Notes under the pieces: model-generated
The model's database searches: none
What the model saw: only the letters and a program-made list of their open reading frames with translations
Told to the model about the DNA's origin: nothing
In this document: positions 42,220 through 55,694 of the stretch, piece after piece
Layout: each line of letters starts with the position of its first letter
Numbering within the stretch: the stretch's first letter is position 1
Translations under genes and position numbers: made by a program
Assembly (NCBI RefSeq): GCF_001083785.1
Contig: NZ_LAVL01000015.1
Span: 1-64,000 of the forward strand
Source: Nonomuraea sp. SBT364
GTDB taxonomy: Bacteria; Actinomycetota; Actinomycetes; Streptosporangiales; Streptosporangiaceae
DNA: 64,000 bases
Reading direction: 5' to 3'

Positions 42220-42768
42220 ATGCTGGAAGAGGTGCGGAGGCCGCGGGCGCGGCGGGGGCGGGTCATCGCCGTCACCGCCGTGGTCGTGGCCTCCGTCGCC
42301 GGGGCGGCGGTGGCGGCGAGCGTGTGGCGGCAGGGGCTGCCGTCTGAGCTCGCGGAGCCGCTCGCCGCCCGGGTGACGGAGATCCTGGAGAAGTCGTCCC
42401 CGGCCGAGCACCACGAGCACGGCCACGAGTTCGGCGAGGACGCGGGGAAGGTCGTATGCGCCGTCGAGCCGTTCGGCGTCGCGCCCGAGAACGCGTCCAG
42501 CGTGTCCGAGGTGCGGTGGGTCTACGCCCGCCACATGTGCGCGATCACCGGCGCGGGCGCGGACTGGGCGATGTCGGTGCGTGTGTCCGGCCCGCTCGCC
42601 GTGCGCCTGAAGGACCCGGTCGAGGTACGGGTGCCGGAGCCCGGAGCCGGTTACCCGGACCGGGTCAGACTGGTCATCCCGCCGCGCTACCACGAGGAGG
42701 CGTTCGCCGAGTTCGCCGATGACGAGGTGATCGAGGCGGCACGCCGGCGGTTCACCGAGGCGCGCTAG
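42220..42768 (+). CDS. Membrane-anchored protein with His-rich motif, co-oriented with the LPMO gene
   Basis: 182 residues, unknown family. A basic N-terminus (RRPRARRGR) precedes one membrane helix (VIAVTAVVVASVAGAAVAASV), so the rest is probably extracellular. Residues about 60-72 contain AEHHEHGHEFGED, a likely metal-binding cluster, and two Cys occur (KVVCAVEPFG, RHMCAITGAG). It starts only 9 bp after the LPMO stop and is followed by a strong terminator, so the two are probably one transcript. Copper handling for the LPMO is a speculation that fits these facts. Confidence 0.6.
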   Translation: MLEEVRRPRARRGRVIAVTAVVVASVAGAAVAASVWRQGLPSELAEPLAARVTEILEKSSPAEHHEHGHEFGEDAGKVVCAVEPFGVAPENASSVSEVRWVYARHMCAITGAGADWAMSVRVSGPLAVRLKDPVEVRVPEPGAGYPDRVRLVIPPRYHEEAFAEFADDEVIEAARRRFTEAR

Positions 42769-42778
42769 CGGGCATGTC

Positions 42779-42825
42779 GAACGCGGCCGGCGAGAGGGGG
42801 AGGACTCTCCGGGCCGGCCGCGTTC
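42779..42825. terminator. Strong terminator hairpin between convergent LPMO and GH5 transcripts
   Basis: GAACGCGGCCGG (42779-42790) pairs perfectly with CCGGCCGCGTTC (42814-42825); an inner GAGAG/CTCTC stem fills part of the loop. It lies between the His-rich protein gene and the end of the convergent GH5 gene, so it may act both ways. Confidence 0.8.
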
Positions 42826-42907
42826 ACGCCATCCGGGCGGGATGGTGTCGTAGGGGCGGTTCACAGCTGGGGGAAGGGCCTCACCTCCTCAGGGTGCGGA
42901 TCGGGGG

Positions 42908-44470
42908 TCAGCCGGCGCAGGCGTAGCCGGACGGGACGCTGGTCGAGCCGTTGGGACGGCTGACCTGGAAGCCGAAGGAGGCCGGCAGCGGGGCGTTGTA
43001 GCTCAGGTTCTTCGCCGTCACCGTCTGCCCGCTGACCGTCACGGCGGCGTTCCAGGAGCCGGCGATCGAGTGCCCGGCGGGCAGCGTGAACGTGACGGTC
43101 CAGCCGGAGCCCGAGCCGGTCACGGACACGGGCTGGACCACGTACCCGTTGCCCCACTGGCTGCCGACGGTCGCGGTGACCGAGCAGTCGCCCTCGCCGC
43201 CGCCGGGCAGCGTGCTGAACGGGGTGGTGGGCGAGGAGCCCGACTGGTTGCCCGCCGCGTCCCTGGCCCGCACGTACACCAGGTAGCCGGTGTCCGGGGT
43301 GAGCCCGGTCAGGTTGACCGAGTTGGTGGCCGAGCTGCCGAGCAGGGTGCCGCCGGAGCCGTAGACGTCGTAGCGGGTGACGCCCACGTTGTCGGTGGAG
43401 GCCGTCCAGGTCAGCGTGGCGCCGGTGGAGGTGATGGCGGAGGCCGCCGGGGCGCCCGGGGTGGAGGGCGGGCTGGTGTCGTCGGGGTCGCCGCCGCCGT
43501 AGATCGCGGCTTCGCGGGCGGTCGCGGCGATGCCGTTGGCGCCGTTGAACAGCCGCTGGCCCCACGAGGTGAGCTGGTCGACGTCGAAGTTGGTGACCTG
43601 GTCGAGGTACTCGACGCCGCCGCCGTTGCCGCTCCACGACCAGCCGAGGTAGCCGAGGCCGCGGCTCACGGCCTGAGCCATGATCGTGTCCTCGTCGGGG
43701 TTGCCGTCGGAGTGGTTGTGCCCGAACTCGCCCACGACCAGCGGCAGCCCGGCGGTCCTGAACGCGTCCAGGTACGAGGTGACCTCGGCGGCCGTGTCGA
43801 AGACGCCGTACATGTGGACGGAGAAGATGGTGTTCTTGTCGGGGTCGCTGTCGAAGACGGTCCTGGCGTTGTCACGCATGGTGAACTGCCAGTCCTGGCC
43901 CCAGTTGGGCGCGTCGACCATGAGCGCGTGGTCGAAGCCGTTGGCGCGCAGCTTCTGGATCGCGGCCGTGGTGGCGGCGGCCCAGCCCGGGGTGACGGCG
44001 TTGTTGCCGACGGGCTCGTTGCCGATGTTGACGATGACGTAGTCTTCCTGGCCGACCAGGGCGCTCTTGACGCTGATCCAGTAGTTCGCGGCGGCGTCCA
44101 GGGTGACGGCGCCGCTCTGCTCGCCGTACCCGGTCGTGTCGTGATTTTCCAGGATGCAGATGAGCTTGTTCTGCTTGCACAGGGACACGACGTTGGCCAC
44201 GTCGGCGACACCGTTGGCGGTCCAGCGACCGCCGCTGAGCACCACCCGGACGGCGTTGGCGCCCAGCGACTTGATGTCGGCGAACGACTGGGTCTGGGAG
44301 GCGTACCAGGTGTGGGCGTGGCTGGTGCCACGGATGACGAAGTCCTGTCCGCCCTTCTCGACGATCTTCGTGCCGCTGACGTGCAGGCCGGTCGCGGCGT
44401 GGGCGGGAGAGGCGACCAGGACGACGGGGAGGAGCAGGAGTGCCGCCAGGGCGGCGAGCCGGGATCTCAT
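42908..44470 (-). CDS. GH5 (subfamily 8-like) beta-mannanase with FN3 and CBM2
   Basis: 520 residues. Signal peptide ends near ASPAHA|ATG. The catalytic domain (residues 27-325) begins GLHVSGTKIVEKGGQDFVIRG and has HAHTWY, acid/base Glu in VNIGNEPVGN and nucleophile Glu in LVVGEFGHNH. The pattern fits bacterial GH5_8 mannanases rather than endoglucanases. FN3 (TPGAPAASAITSTGATLTW) and a C-terminal CBM2 (CSVTATVGSQWGNGYVVQPV) follow. Third gene of the GH48-GH9-GH5 run, separated from GH9 by 51 bp that consist mostly of a hairpin. Confidence 0.88.
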   Translation of the reverse strand: MRSRLAALAALLLLPVVLVASPAHAATGLHVSGTKIVEKGGQDFVIRGTSHAHTWYASQTQSFADIKSLGANAVRVVLSGGRWTANGVADVANVVSLCKQNKLICILENHDTTGYGEQSGAVTLDAAANYWISVKSALVGQEDYVIVNIGNEPVGNNAVTPGWAAATTAAIQKLRANGFDHALMVDAPNWGQDWQFTMRDNARTVFDSDPDKNTIFSVHMYGVFDTAAEVTSYLDAFRTAGLPLVVGEFGHNHSDGNPDEDTIMAQAVSRGLGYLGWSWSGNGGGVEYLDQVTNFDVDQLTSWGQRLFNGANGIAATAREAAIYGGGDPDDTSPPSTPGAPAASAITSTGATLTWTASTDNVGVTRYDVYGSGGTLLGSSATNSVNLTGLTPDTGYLVYVRARDAAGNQSGSSPTTPFSTLPGGGEGDCSVTATVGSQWGNGYVVQPVSVTGSGSGWTVTFTLPAGHSIAGSWNAAVTVSGQTVTAKNLSYNAPLPASFGFQVSRPNGSTSVPSGYACAG

Positions 44471-44488
44471 AGGTGCCTTTCGCTGGGA

Positions 44489-44515
44489 GGTCCCGCCCCT
44501 CGGGAGGGCGGGACC
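44489..44515 (-). terminator. Intergenic hairpin between GH9 and GH5 genes
   Basis: GGTCCCGCCC (44489-44498) pairs with GGGCGGGACC (44506-44515) over 7 bases. It occupies most of the 51-bp gap, and no promoter can be seen after it, so it may be a partial terminator or an mRNA-processing stem that sets the ratio of GH5 to GH9 and GH48. Confidence 0.6.
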
Positions 44516-44521
44516 CGTTTC

Positions 44522-49986
<5,465 letters not shown>

Positions 49987-50009
49987 GGTTTCTCCATGGG
50001 AGTAGGGGG

Positions 50010-50023
50010 TGGGAGCGCTCCCA
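50010..50023. promoter_or_regulatory. CelR operator at the GH48 promoter
   Basis: TGGGAGCGCTCCCA, identical to the sites at 37284 and 50216. It lies just downstream of the predicted -10 of the GH48 promoter, where bound repressor would block transcription start. Confidence 0.85.
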
Positions 50024-50029
50024 TGCGGC

Positions 50030-50060
50030 ATTGTGCGCTCCGGCGAGGAGGAGATGTCAA
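50030..50060 (-). promoter_or_regulatory. Probable promoter of the GH48-GH9-GH5 operon
   Basis: On the minus strand TTGACA (50060-50055) and CACAAT (50035-50030) are separated by 19 bp. The CelR operator begins 7 bp further downstream. Confidence 0.5.
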
Positions 50061-50112
50061 CGAAATGGCGTCCGGGTGACCGTCTGATTTCCTCTCACCT
50101 GCCTGCGTGGCA

Positions 50113-50123
50113 TGAAAGTTTCA
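50113..50123. promoter_or_regulatory. TGAAAGTTTCA palindrome between GH48 and GH6
   Basis: Eleven-base palindrome identical to that at 41023 and sharing its core with 9333. It lies midway in the 266-bp divergent promoter region. Similar GAAA-N-TTTC repeats are known before xylanase and cellulase genes of Streptomyces; the protein that binds here is not identified. Confidence 0.5.
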
Positions 50124-50215
50124 CGTGGCTTGTCTGGCATTCAGCGAGCGTGTGGCCCGCCGGAGCCCCACCGCCGCACCGGCCGCTGTACACAGATGTG
50201 AATGGCCGCCCACTA

Positions 50216-50229
50216 TGGGAGCGCTCCCA
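50216..50229. promoter_or_regulatory. CelR operator at the GH6 promoter
   Basis: TGGGAGCGCTCCCA, 23 bp before the GH6 start codon. A TGTACA (50187) and CACTAT (50211) pair with an 18-bp spacer could be the promoter, with the operator over the transcription start. Confidence 0.85.
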
Positions 50230-50252
50230 CTCACTTCAGGAGATGATGATCC

Positions 50253-52604
50253 GTGAAACTCCTACGCGGCCTTCGGAGATGGGCCGTCACCGCGACAGCT
50301 ACCTGTGTCGCGGCCGCCGGCCTCATCGCCGGGCAGACGACCGCTGCTCACGCCGCGGTCTCCTGCGACGTCGTGTACACCCCCAGCTCGTGGACATCCA
50401 GCCCTGGTCAGGGAGGTTTCACCGCGAACCTCACCCTGAAGAACCTGGGCGACCCGCTCACCAACTGGACCCTGGCCTTCGACTTCCCCACCACCACCCA
50501 GAAGTTCACCCCCAGCGGCTGGGGCGCGGAGATCAGCCAGTCGGGCACCCGCGTCACCGCGCGGAACATGCCGTGGAACGGCAACCTGGGCACCGGGGCC
50601 AGCACCACCATCGGCTTCAACGGCACCTGGTCCGGCACCAACCCCAACCCGACCTCGTTCACCGTGAACGGCACCACCTGCGGCGGCCCCGGCGGTGAGA
50701 CCCCCGCGGTCGTCACCTCCGCCAGCTCCGTCGCCGTCAACGAGGGCGGCACCGCCACCTTCACCGCCAGGCTGTCGGCGGCCCCGACCTCGAACGTGAC
50801 CGTCAGCACCTCGCGGACCAGCGGCGACGCCGACCTGAGCGTCAGCTCCGGCGCCTCCCTGACCTTCACCCCGTCCAACTGGAACACCGCGCAGACGGTC
50901 ACGCTGGCCGCCGCGCAGGACTCCGACACGGCGGCGGGCACGGCCGCCTTCACCGTCGGCGGCACCGGCGTCACCTCGGCCACGGTCAACGCCACCGAGG
51001 TCGACGACGACAGTACCCAGGAACAGTCGCTGATCGTCACCCCGACGTCCGTGACCGTCCCCGAGGGCGCCACCGGCACCTACACCGTCCGCCTGGCCAC
51101 CCAGCCCTCCGCCGGCGTCACCGTCACCACGACGGCCGGCAGCGGCGACGCCAACCTCACCGTGAGCTCCGGCGCCTCCCTGTCGTTCAGCACGTCGAAC
51201 TGGAACACGCCGCAGACCGTGACGCTGGCCGCGGCCCAGGACTCCGACGACACCAACGGCACCCGTACGTTCACCGTCGCCGCCACCGGCCTGACCTCGC
51301 GCACGGTCACCGCCACCGAGGCGGACGACGACGGCGACAACAACCCCGTCCACGTCGAGAACCCGTACGCCGGAGCCACCGGCTACGTCAACCCGAGCTG
51401 GTCGGACCGGGCCGCCGCGGAGCCCGGCGGCGCCGCCATCGCCAACACCTCGACCGCCGTGTGGATGGACCGCATCGCCGCCCTGGAGGGCCCGGGCGAC
51501 GCCCTGAGCCTGCGTGAGCACATGGACGAGGCGTTGCGGCAGGACGCCGCCAACGGCGCCGCGCCGCTGACCATCCAGATCGTCGTCTACAACCTGCCCA
51601 ACCGCGACTGCTCGGCCCTGGCCTCCAACGGCGAGCTGCGCATCGCCGAGAACGGGTTCAACCGCTACAAGGCCGAGTACATCGACCCGATCGCGGACGT
51701 CTTCGACGACCCGCAGTACGCCAACCTGCGCATCGTCGCGATCGTCGAGCCCGACTCGCTGCCCAACCTCGTGACCAACATCGACAGCTTCGCCGACTGC
51801 CGTGAGGCGAACGGCCCCGGCGGCTACGTCGACGGCATCCGCTACGCGCTCGACAAGCTGCACGCGATCACCAACGTCTACACCTACGTCGACGCCGCCC
51901 ACCACGCCTGGCTCGGCTGGGACTCGAACTTCCAGCCGTCGGTCAACCTGTTCCACTCCATGGCCGCCGGCACCGCCGCGGGCGTGGACAGCGTGGACGG
52001 CTTCATCGTCAACACCGCCAACTACTCCGCGCTCAAGGAGCCGCACTTCACCATCAACACCTCGGTGAACGGCACCACGGTCCGCCAGTCCAAGTGGGTC
52101 GACTGGAACTACTACATCGACGAGCACACCTTCGCCGTCGCCCTGCGCAACGCCCTGATCGCCAAGGGCTTCCGCTCCGGGCTGGGCATGCTCGTCGACA
52201 CCTCGCGCAACGGCTGGGGCGGCAGCGCCCGCCCGTCCGGGCCGAGCAGCTCGCTCAACGTGGACACCTTCGTCAACGACTCGCGCGTCGACCGGCGCAT
52301 CCACGCCGGCAACTGGTGCAACCAGAGCGGCGCGGGACTCGGGGTCAGGCCGACGGCCAGCCCCGAGGCGGGCTTCGACGCCTACGTGTGGATCAAGCCT
52401 CCGGGCGAGTCCGACGGCGCCAGCCGGGACATCCCGAACGAGGAGGGCAAGAGGTTCGACCGGATGTGCGACCCGACCTACACCGGCAACGACCTCAACG
52501 GCAACAACATGTCCGGCGCGCTGGCTGACTCGCCGATCTCGGGCCAGTGGTTCTCGGCCCAGTTCCGCCAGCTCGTGCAGAACGCCTACCCGCCGCTGTC
52601 CTAA
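50253..52604 (+). CDS. GH6 cellobiohydrolase/cellulase with N-terminal CBM2 and two Calx-beta-like modules
   Basis: 783 residues. Signal peptide (TCVAAAGLIAGQTTAAHA), CBM2 (CDVVYTPSSWTSSPGQGGFTA; GNLGTGASTTIGFNGTW), two Calx-beta-like modules of about 95 residues each (VVTSASSVAVNEGGTATFTARL; IVTPTSVTVPEGATGTYTVRL) and a GH6 domain from about residue 370 (NPYAGATGYVNPSWSDRAA). GH6 hallmarks include IQIVVYNLPNRDCSA, RIVAIVEPDSLPNLV, VYTYVDAAHHAWLGW and VWIKPPGESDG. It inverts and cuts cellulose from non-reducing ends, complementing GH48. AGGAG lies ten bases before GTG 50253. The CBM2 and Calx-beta modules closely resemble those of the divergent GH48. Confidence 0.92.
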   Translation: MKLLRGLRRWAVTATATCVAAAGLIAGQTTAAHAAVSCDVVYTPSSWTSSPGQGGFTANLTLKNLGDPLTNWTLAFDFPTTTQKFTPSGWGAEISQSGTRVTARNMPWNGNLGTGASTTIGFNGTWSGTNPNPTSFTVNGTTCGGPGGETPAVVTSASSVAVNEGGTATFTARLSAAPTSNVTVSTSRTSGDADLSVSSGASLTFTPSNWNTAQTVTLAAAQDSDTAAGTAAFTVGGTGVTSATVNATEVDDDSTQEQSLIVTPTSVTVPEGATGTYTVRLATQPSAGVTVTTTAGSGDANLTVSSGASLSFSTSNWNTPQTVTLAAAQDSDDTNGTRTFTVAATGLTSRTVTATEADDDGDNNPVHVENPYAGATGYVNPSWSDRAAAEPGGAAIANTSTAVWMDRIAALEGPGDALSLREHMDEALRQDAANGAAPLTIQIVVYNLPNRDCSALASNGELRIAENGFNRYKAEYIDPIADVFDDPQYANLRIVAIVEPDSLPNLVTNIDSFADCREANGPGGYVDGIRYALDKLHAITNVYTYVDAAHHAWLGWDSNFQPSVNLFHSMAAGTAAGVDSVDGFIVNTANYSALKEPHFTINTSVNGTTVRQSKWVDWNYYIDEHTFAVALRNALIAKGFRSGLGMLVDTSRNGWGGSARPSGPSSSLNVDTFVNDSRVDRRIHAGNWCNQSGAGLGVRPTASPEAGFDAYVWIKPPGESDGASRDIPNEEGKRFDRMCDPTYTGNDLNGNNMSGALADSPISGQWFSAQFRQLVQNAYPPLS

Positions 52605-52613
52605 CCCCTGATC

Positions 52614-52655
52614 ACAGGGCCCAGGCCGCCGGATCTGCCCCGGCCTGGGCCCTGT
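52614..52655. terminator. Strong bidirectional terminator after GH6
   Basis: A 15-bp perfect stem: ACAGGGCCCAGGCCG (52614-52628) with CGGCCTGGGCCCTGT (52641-52655), followed by AACCATTT. It lies between the convergent GH6 and DUF1992 genes. Confidence 0.85.
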
Positions 52656-52662
52656 AACCATT

Positions 52663-53058
52663 TCAGCGTCCGCGCCACTCCGAGACGATCCGCTCGACGT
52701 CGTAAGGGACCAGGTTGAGCGGCGGGCCCGGCAGCCCGGTCCTGATGGCCTCCCGGATCCGGTCGTTGATCTCGTTCATGATCAGCCGGATCTCGCCCTC
52801 GGACCTGGCCTGAGCGGCCGCGGCCAGCGCCTGCTCGGCGTCCTTGCGCAGCTGCAGACTCGGCGGGAGCGGCATCGACAGCCCCTCGCTCTCCAGCTTC
52901 TGCTTGACCCACCAGTGCTCGTCGTACGGCTTGTCGGCGCCGGGGATCGGCTTGCCCGCACCCGGCAGGTCGTCGAACTCGCCGCGTTCCTGCGCTTCCC
53001 TGATCTGCCGGTCCACCCAGCTCTCGAACTGCATCCCGCCCGGTTTGCGATCGGTCAC
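52663..53058 (-). CDS. DUF1992 (DnaJ-like C-terminal) protein
   Basis: 131 residues. Shows the DUF1992 pattern: ESWVDRQIREAQERGEFDDLPGAGKPIP, then DEHWWVKQKLESEGLSMPLPPSL and INDRIREAIRTGLPGPPLNLVPYDVERIVSEW. In other bacteria this domain is annotated with DnaJ, but no J-domain (HPD) is present here. GTG 53058 is the start. Probably cytoplasmic; function unknown. It is followed upstream on the same strand by the folP-like gene, 16 bp away. Confidence 0.85.
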   Translation of the reverse strand: MTDRKPGGMQFESWVDRQIREAQERGEFDDLPGAGKPIPGADKPYDEHWWVKQKLESEGLSMPLPPSLQLRKDAEQALAAAAQARSEGEIRLIMNEINDRIREAIRTGLPGPPLNLVPYDVERIVSEWRGR

Positions 53059-53074
53059 CCGTGATTCCCCTTCC

Positions 53075-53980
53075 CTACGCGAGGTTGTGCCGCGGCGCGG
53101 CGGGCGGCCGCCAGCCCAGCATGGCCTCGGTCATCCGCACGGCCGCAACCGTGGCCGGCACGTCGTGCACCCGGACGATCCGCGCCCCGCGCAGGATCGC
53201 CATCACGTTGGCGGCGATGGTGCCCTCGGTCCGCTCCCCCTGCGGGCGGGCGATGCTCTCCCCGATGAAGTCCTTGTTGGACAGCGCCACCAGCAGCGGG
53301 TATCCGACGGCGGCGACCTCGTCCAGCCGCCGCATCAGCTCCAGGGAGTGATAGGTGTTCTTGTTGAGGTCATGGCCGGGGTCGATGACGATCCGGTCCG
53401 GGGCGATGCCCGCCGCCAGCGCGGCCTCCACCCGCTCCCGCAGATAACTGGTGACCTCGGTGACGATGTCGGCGTAGTCGGGCCGGAACACCCGGCGCCC
53501 CGGCCCGCCGAGGCTGTGGGTGACGACCACGGTGGCGCCCGTGCGGGCGGCCACCTCGGCGATGCCCGGCTCACGCAGCCCGTTGGTGTCGTTGATCACG
53601 TCGGCGCCGGCCGCCATGGCCGCCTCGGCGACGGCCGCGCGGTGGGTGTCGACGCTGATCACCGCGTCGGTGACGCGCCGCACCTCGGAGATCACCGGGA
53701 TCACGCGCTCGATCTCCTCGGCCACGCCGATCTCGGCCTGGGCGGCGCTGAAGGCGAACCCGCCGATGTCGATCCAGTCGGCGCCCTCGTCGACGGCCCG
53801 CCTGGCCGCCTCGACGGCCCGATCGAGGGCGAAGGTCCGGCCCTGGTCGTGGAAGGAGTTGGGGGTCCGGTTGACGATCGCCATGATCGCCACCTGCCGC
53901 CGGAAGTCGAACTCGCGCCGCCCGATCCGCCGCACGGGGTGCGACATCTCGGCTGGGGCAGTGCCCACTCCACCGGTCAC
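53075..53980 (-). CDS. Dihydropteroate-synthase-like protein, FolP2 type
   Basis: 301 residues, TIM-barrel. The N-terminal IMAIVNRTPNSFHDQGRTF corresponds to the family's 'MGVLNVTPDSFSDGG', and VISVDTHRAAVAEAAMAAGADVIND and DRIVIDPGHDLNKNTYHSLE are recognisable. The usual loop 'GGESTRPG' near residue 75 is replaced by GGFAFSAAQ, so the pABA/pterin site may be altered. Mycobacterial FolP2 proteins with a diverged site lack DHPS activity; this one may be similar. An internal ATG at residue 12 (MSHPVRRIG) is a possible alternative start. Folate role uncertain. Confidence 0.75.
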   Translation of the reverse strand: MTGGVGTAPAEMSHPVRRIGRREFDFRRQVAIMAIVNRTPNSFHDQGRTFALDRAVEAARRAVDEGADWIDIGGFAFSAAQAEIGVAEEIERVIPVISEVRRVTDAVISVDTHRAAVAEAAMAAGADVINDTNGLREPGIAEVAARTGATVVVTHSLGGPGRRVFRPDYADIVTEVTSYLRERVEAALAAGIAPDRIVIDPGHDLNKNTYHSLELMRRLDEVAAVGYPLLVALSNKDFIGESIARPQGERTEGTIAANVMAILRGARIVRVHDVPATVAAVRMTEAMLGWRPPAAPRHNLA

Positions 53981-54052
53981 GACACCATCCCCTTACAGCT
54001 CGGCCACCTGCTTGGCAGCCTACCCGCCGGGGGTGCCGGGGTCCCGGCCGTG

Positions 54053-54544
54053 TCAGGCGGTGAAGCGCACGCGGCAGTGGCCGGCGGCGACGCGGATCCG
54101 CTTCATCGGCGACCCGGGCCGGCACGGCCGTCCGGGCAGGCGCATGGCCAGCTCGACGGTGGTGCCGGCGGGGCCGGTGTGGAAGTCGACGTCGTCGCAG
54201 AGACGCTTGATCAGGAAGATGCCGCGGCCGGTGGACGCCGTCTCGGGCGGCTTGCGGCCCTCGGTGTAGCGGTGCGGGATGCCCGAACCGTGGTCGGCGG
54301 TCTCGGCGCGCAGGACGCCGTCGGCCGTCCACAGCCTGAGCGTGCCGTGTCCTCCCGCGTGCGTCACGACGTTGATGACGCTCTCGTGGACGGCGAGGAC
54401 GAAGTCCTCCAGTCTCGGACCGGCCAGGCCGCACCCTGACGCGTGCCGGGCGACCGCTTGCCGGATACCGGTGACCTCCCGGCGGGTGATGGGCTGAGTC
54501 ATGAGCGTGCGCATGGCAGCTTTCCTCGCGATGTTCCTCGTCAT
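54053..54544 (-). CDS. Anti-sigma-factor/serine kinase-like ATP-binding protein
   Basis: 163 residues with a GHKL ATPase fold: N-box EDFVLAVHESVINVVTHAGGHG, G1 box ETADHGSGIP and GRGIFLIKRLCDDVDFHTGPAGTTVEL. This is the RsbW/SpoIIAB-like class that binds sigma factors or phosphorylates STAS antagonists. ATG 54544 is used, with ATG 54511 an alternative nearer to the conserved part. After the GHKL core there is an extra basic C-terminal tail (about 30 residues). The STAS protein at 33965 is a possible but distant partner. Confidence 0.8.
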   Translation of the reverse strand: MTRNIARKAAMRTLMTQPITRREVTGIRQAVARHASGCGLAGPRLEDFVLAVHESVINVVTHAGGHGTLRLWTADGVLRAETADHGSGIPHRYTEGRKPPETASTGRGIFLIKRLCDDVDFHTGPAGTTVELAMRLPGRPCRPGSPMKRIRVAAGHCRVRFTA

Positions 54545-54599
54545 CGGCGGGCCGCTTTCCGGACCTCACGGACTCCCCCACTGCCCTGACTGGCGGCCT

Positions 54600-55652
54600 T
54601 CACACCCGAGACCGGCCGCCCATCCCGGTGGCGAACTCGCGCAGCCGGCGCGTCCCGCTGTCGGGGGCGAGCGGCGGGGTGTCCATGCCCGCGCCGTCGT
54701 GCACGCCTTCCAGCAGCGCCTTGATCGCGTCGGGCGCCGAATGCCGGGGCGTCCAGCCGAGCACGTGCCGGGCGCGGTCCACGTTCATGAGCGGGATCCG
54801 CAACGCCAGCTCCAGCAGGCCGGGCGCGGCCGGGATGAGCCGCAGGTGCCAGCCGGCGGCGACGGCGGCCCGCGCGACCCCGGTCGGCACCGGCACGGTC
54901 CTGGTGCCGAGCAGCTCGGCAAGCGCGCCGGGGTCGAGCACCGGTTCCGCGGCGAGGTTGAAGGGGCCGGTGACGGGCTTGGTGACGGCCAGGCGGTAGG
55001 CCTCGGCGGCGTCCTCGGCGTGCAGGATCTGGAGCTTGAGCCCGGGGATGTCGGGCACGAACGGGATCCGGCCCGGCTTGACGAGCCTGCGCGGCAGCAG
55101 CGGCCCGGCGAACAGCCTGCGCTGCTCGGTGGCCGCAGGCCGCTGGAAGATGAAGCCCGGCCGCATCCGCACCACCCGAACGCCCGGGTTGTCATGCTCG
55201 AACACGTCGAGCATCCGCTCCACGTAGGCCTTCTCGCGCCCGTACGCCGCCCCCGGGTAGCCGTGCGTGGGCCACGTCTCGTCGACCGGCACCTCCTTCG
55301 GGCCGGGCGAGTACGCGCCCACGGAGGAGGCGTGCACCAGCGCGGGCACGCCCGCCTGGGCGACCGCCTGGAAGACCCGCACGCTGCCGAGCACGTTGGC
55401 CCGCCAGGTGACCGTGGCGTCGCGGGTCGGCTGGAAGAGCCAGGCCAGGTGCACGACCGCCGCGGCGCCGTCGAAGATCTGCGCGAGATCGCTGGTGACG
55501 ACGTCAGCCTTGACCCACTCGGTGCGGCCGGGCCGCCAGCCGGGCAGCCTGCGGGCGACGCCGACGATGGACGTCACGCTCTCGTCGGCTTCCAGGGCCC
55601 GGATCACGCTCGTGCCGACGTTGCCCGTCGCACCAACCACGACCACTCTCAT
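54600..55652 (-). CDS. NAD(P)-dependent epimerase/reductase (extended SDR)
   Basis: 350 residues. N-terminal Rossmann motif VVVVGATGNVGTSVIRAL (TGxxGxxG), then AAAVVHLAW, VHASSVGAYSPG and the catalytic YGREK (YxxxK) near residue 145, and VRMRPGFIFQR. The substrate-binding C-terminal part is not diagnostic. ATG 55652 is preferred because it starts the Rossmann strand. Acts in the cytoplasm on an unknown nucleotide sugar or carbonyl compound. Stands 42 bp downstream of the alcohol dehydrogenase gene on the same strand, possibly co-transcribed. Confidence 0.82.
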   Translation of the reverse strand: MRVVVVGATGNVGTSVIRALEADESVTSIVGVARRLPGWRPGRTEWVKADVVTSDLAQIFDGAAAVVHLAWLFQPTRDATVTWRANVLGSVRVFQAVAQAGVPALVHASSVGAYSPGPKEVPVDETWPTHGYPGAAYGREKAYVERMLDVFEHDNPGVRVVRMRPGFIFQRPAATEQRRLFAGPLLPRRLVKPGRIPFVPDIPGLKLQILHAEDAAEAYRLAVTKPVTGPFNLAAEPVLDPGALAELLGTRTVPVPTGVARAAVAAGWHLRLIPAAPGLLELALRIPLMNVDRARHVLGWTPRHSAPDAIKALLEGVHDGAGMDTPPLAPDSGTRRLREFATGMGGRSRV

Positions 55653-55694
55653 GGCGCACCCGCTGCCCCGGCCGACCGGCACGAAACCAGCAGG

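Noticed and set aside
50262..52661. 799-codon open frame on the minus strand
   Set aside because: Antisense shadow of GH6; repetitive GGD/VGG composition from codon third-position GC.
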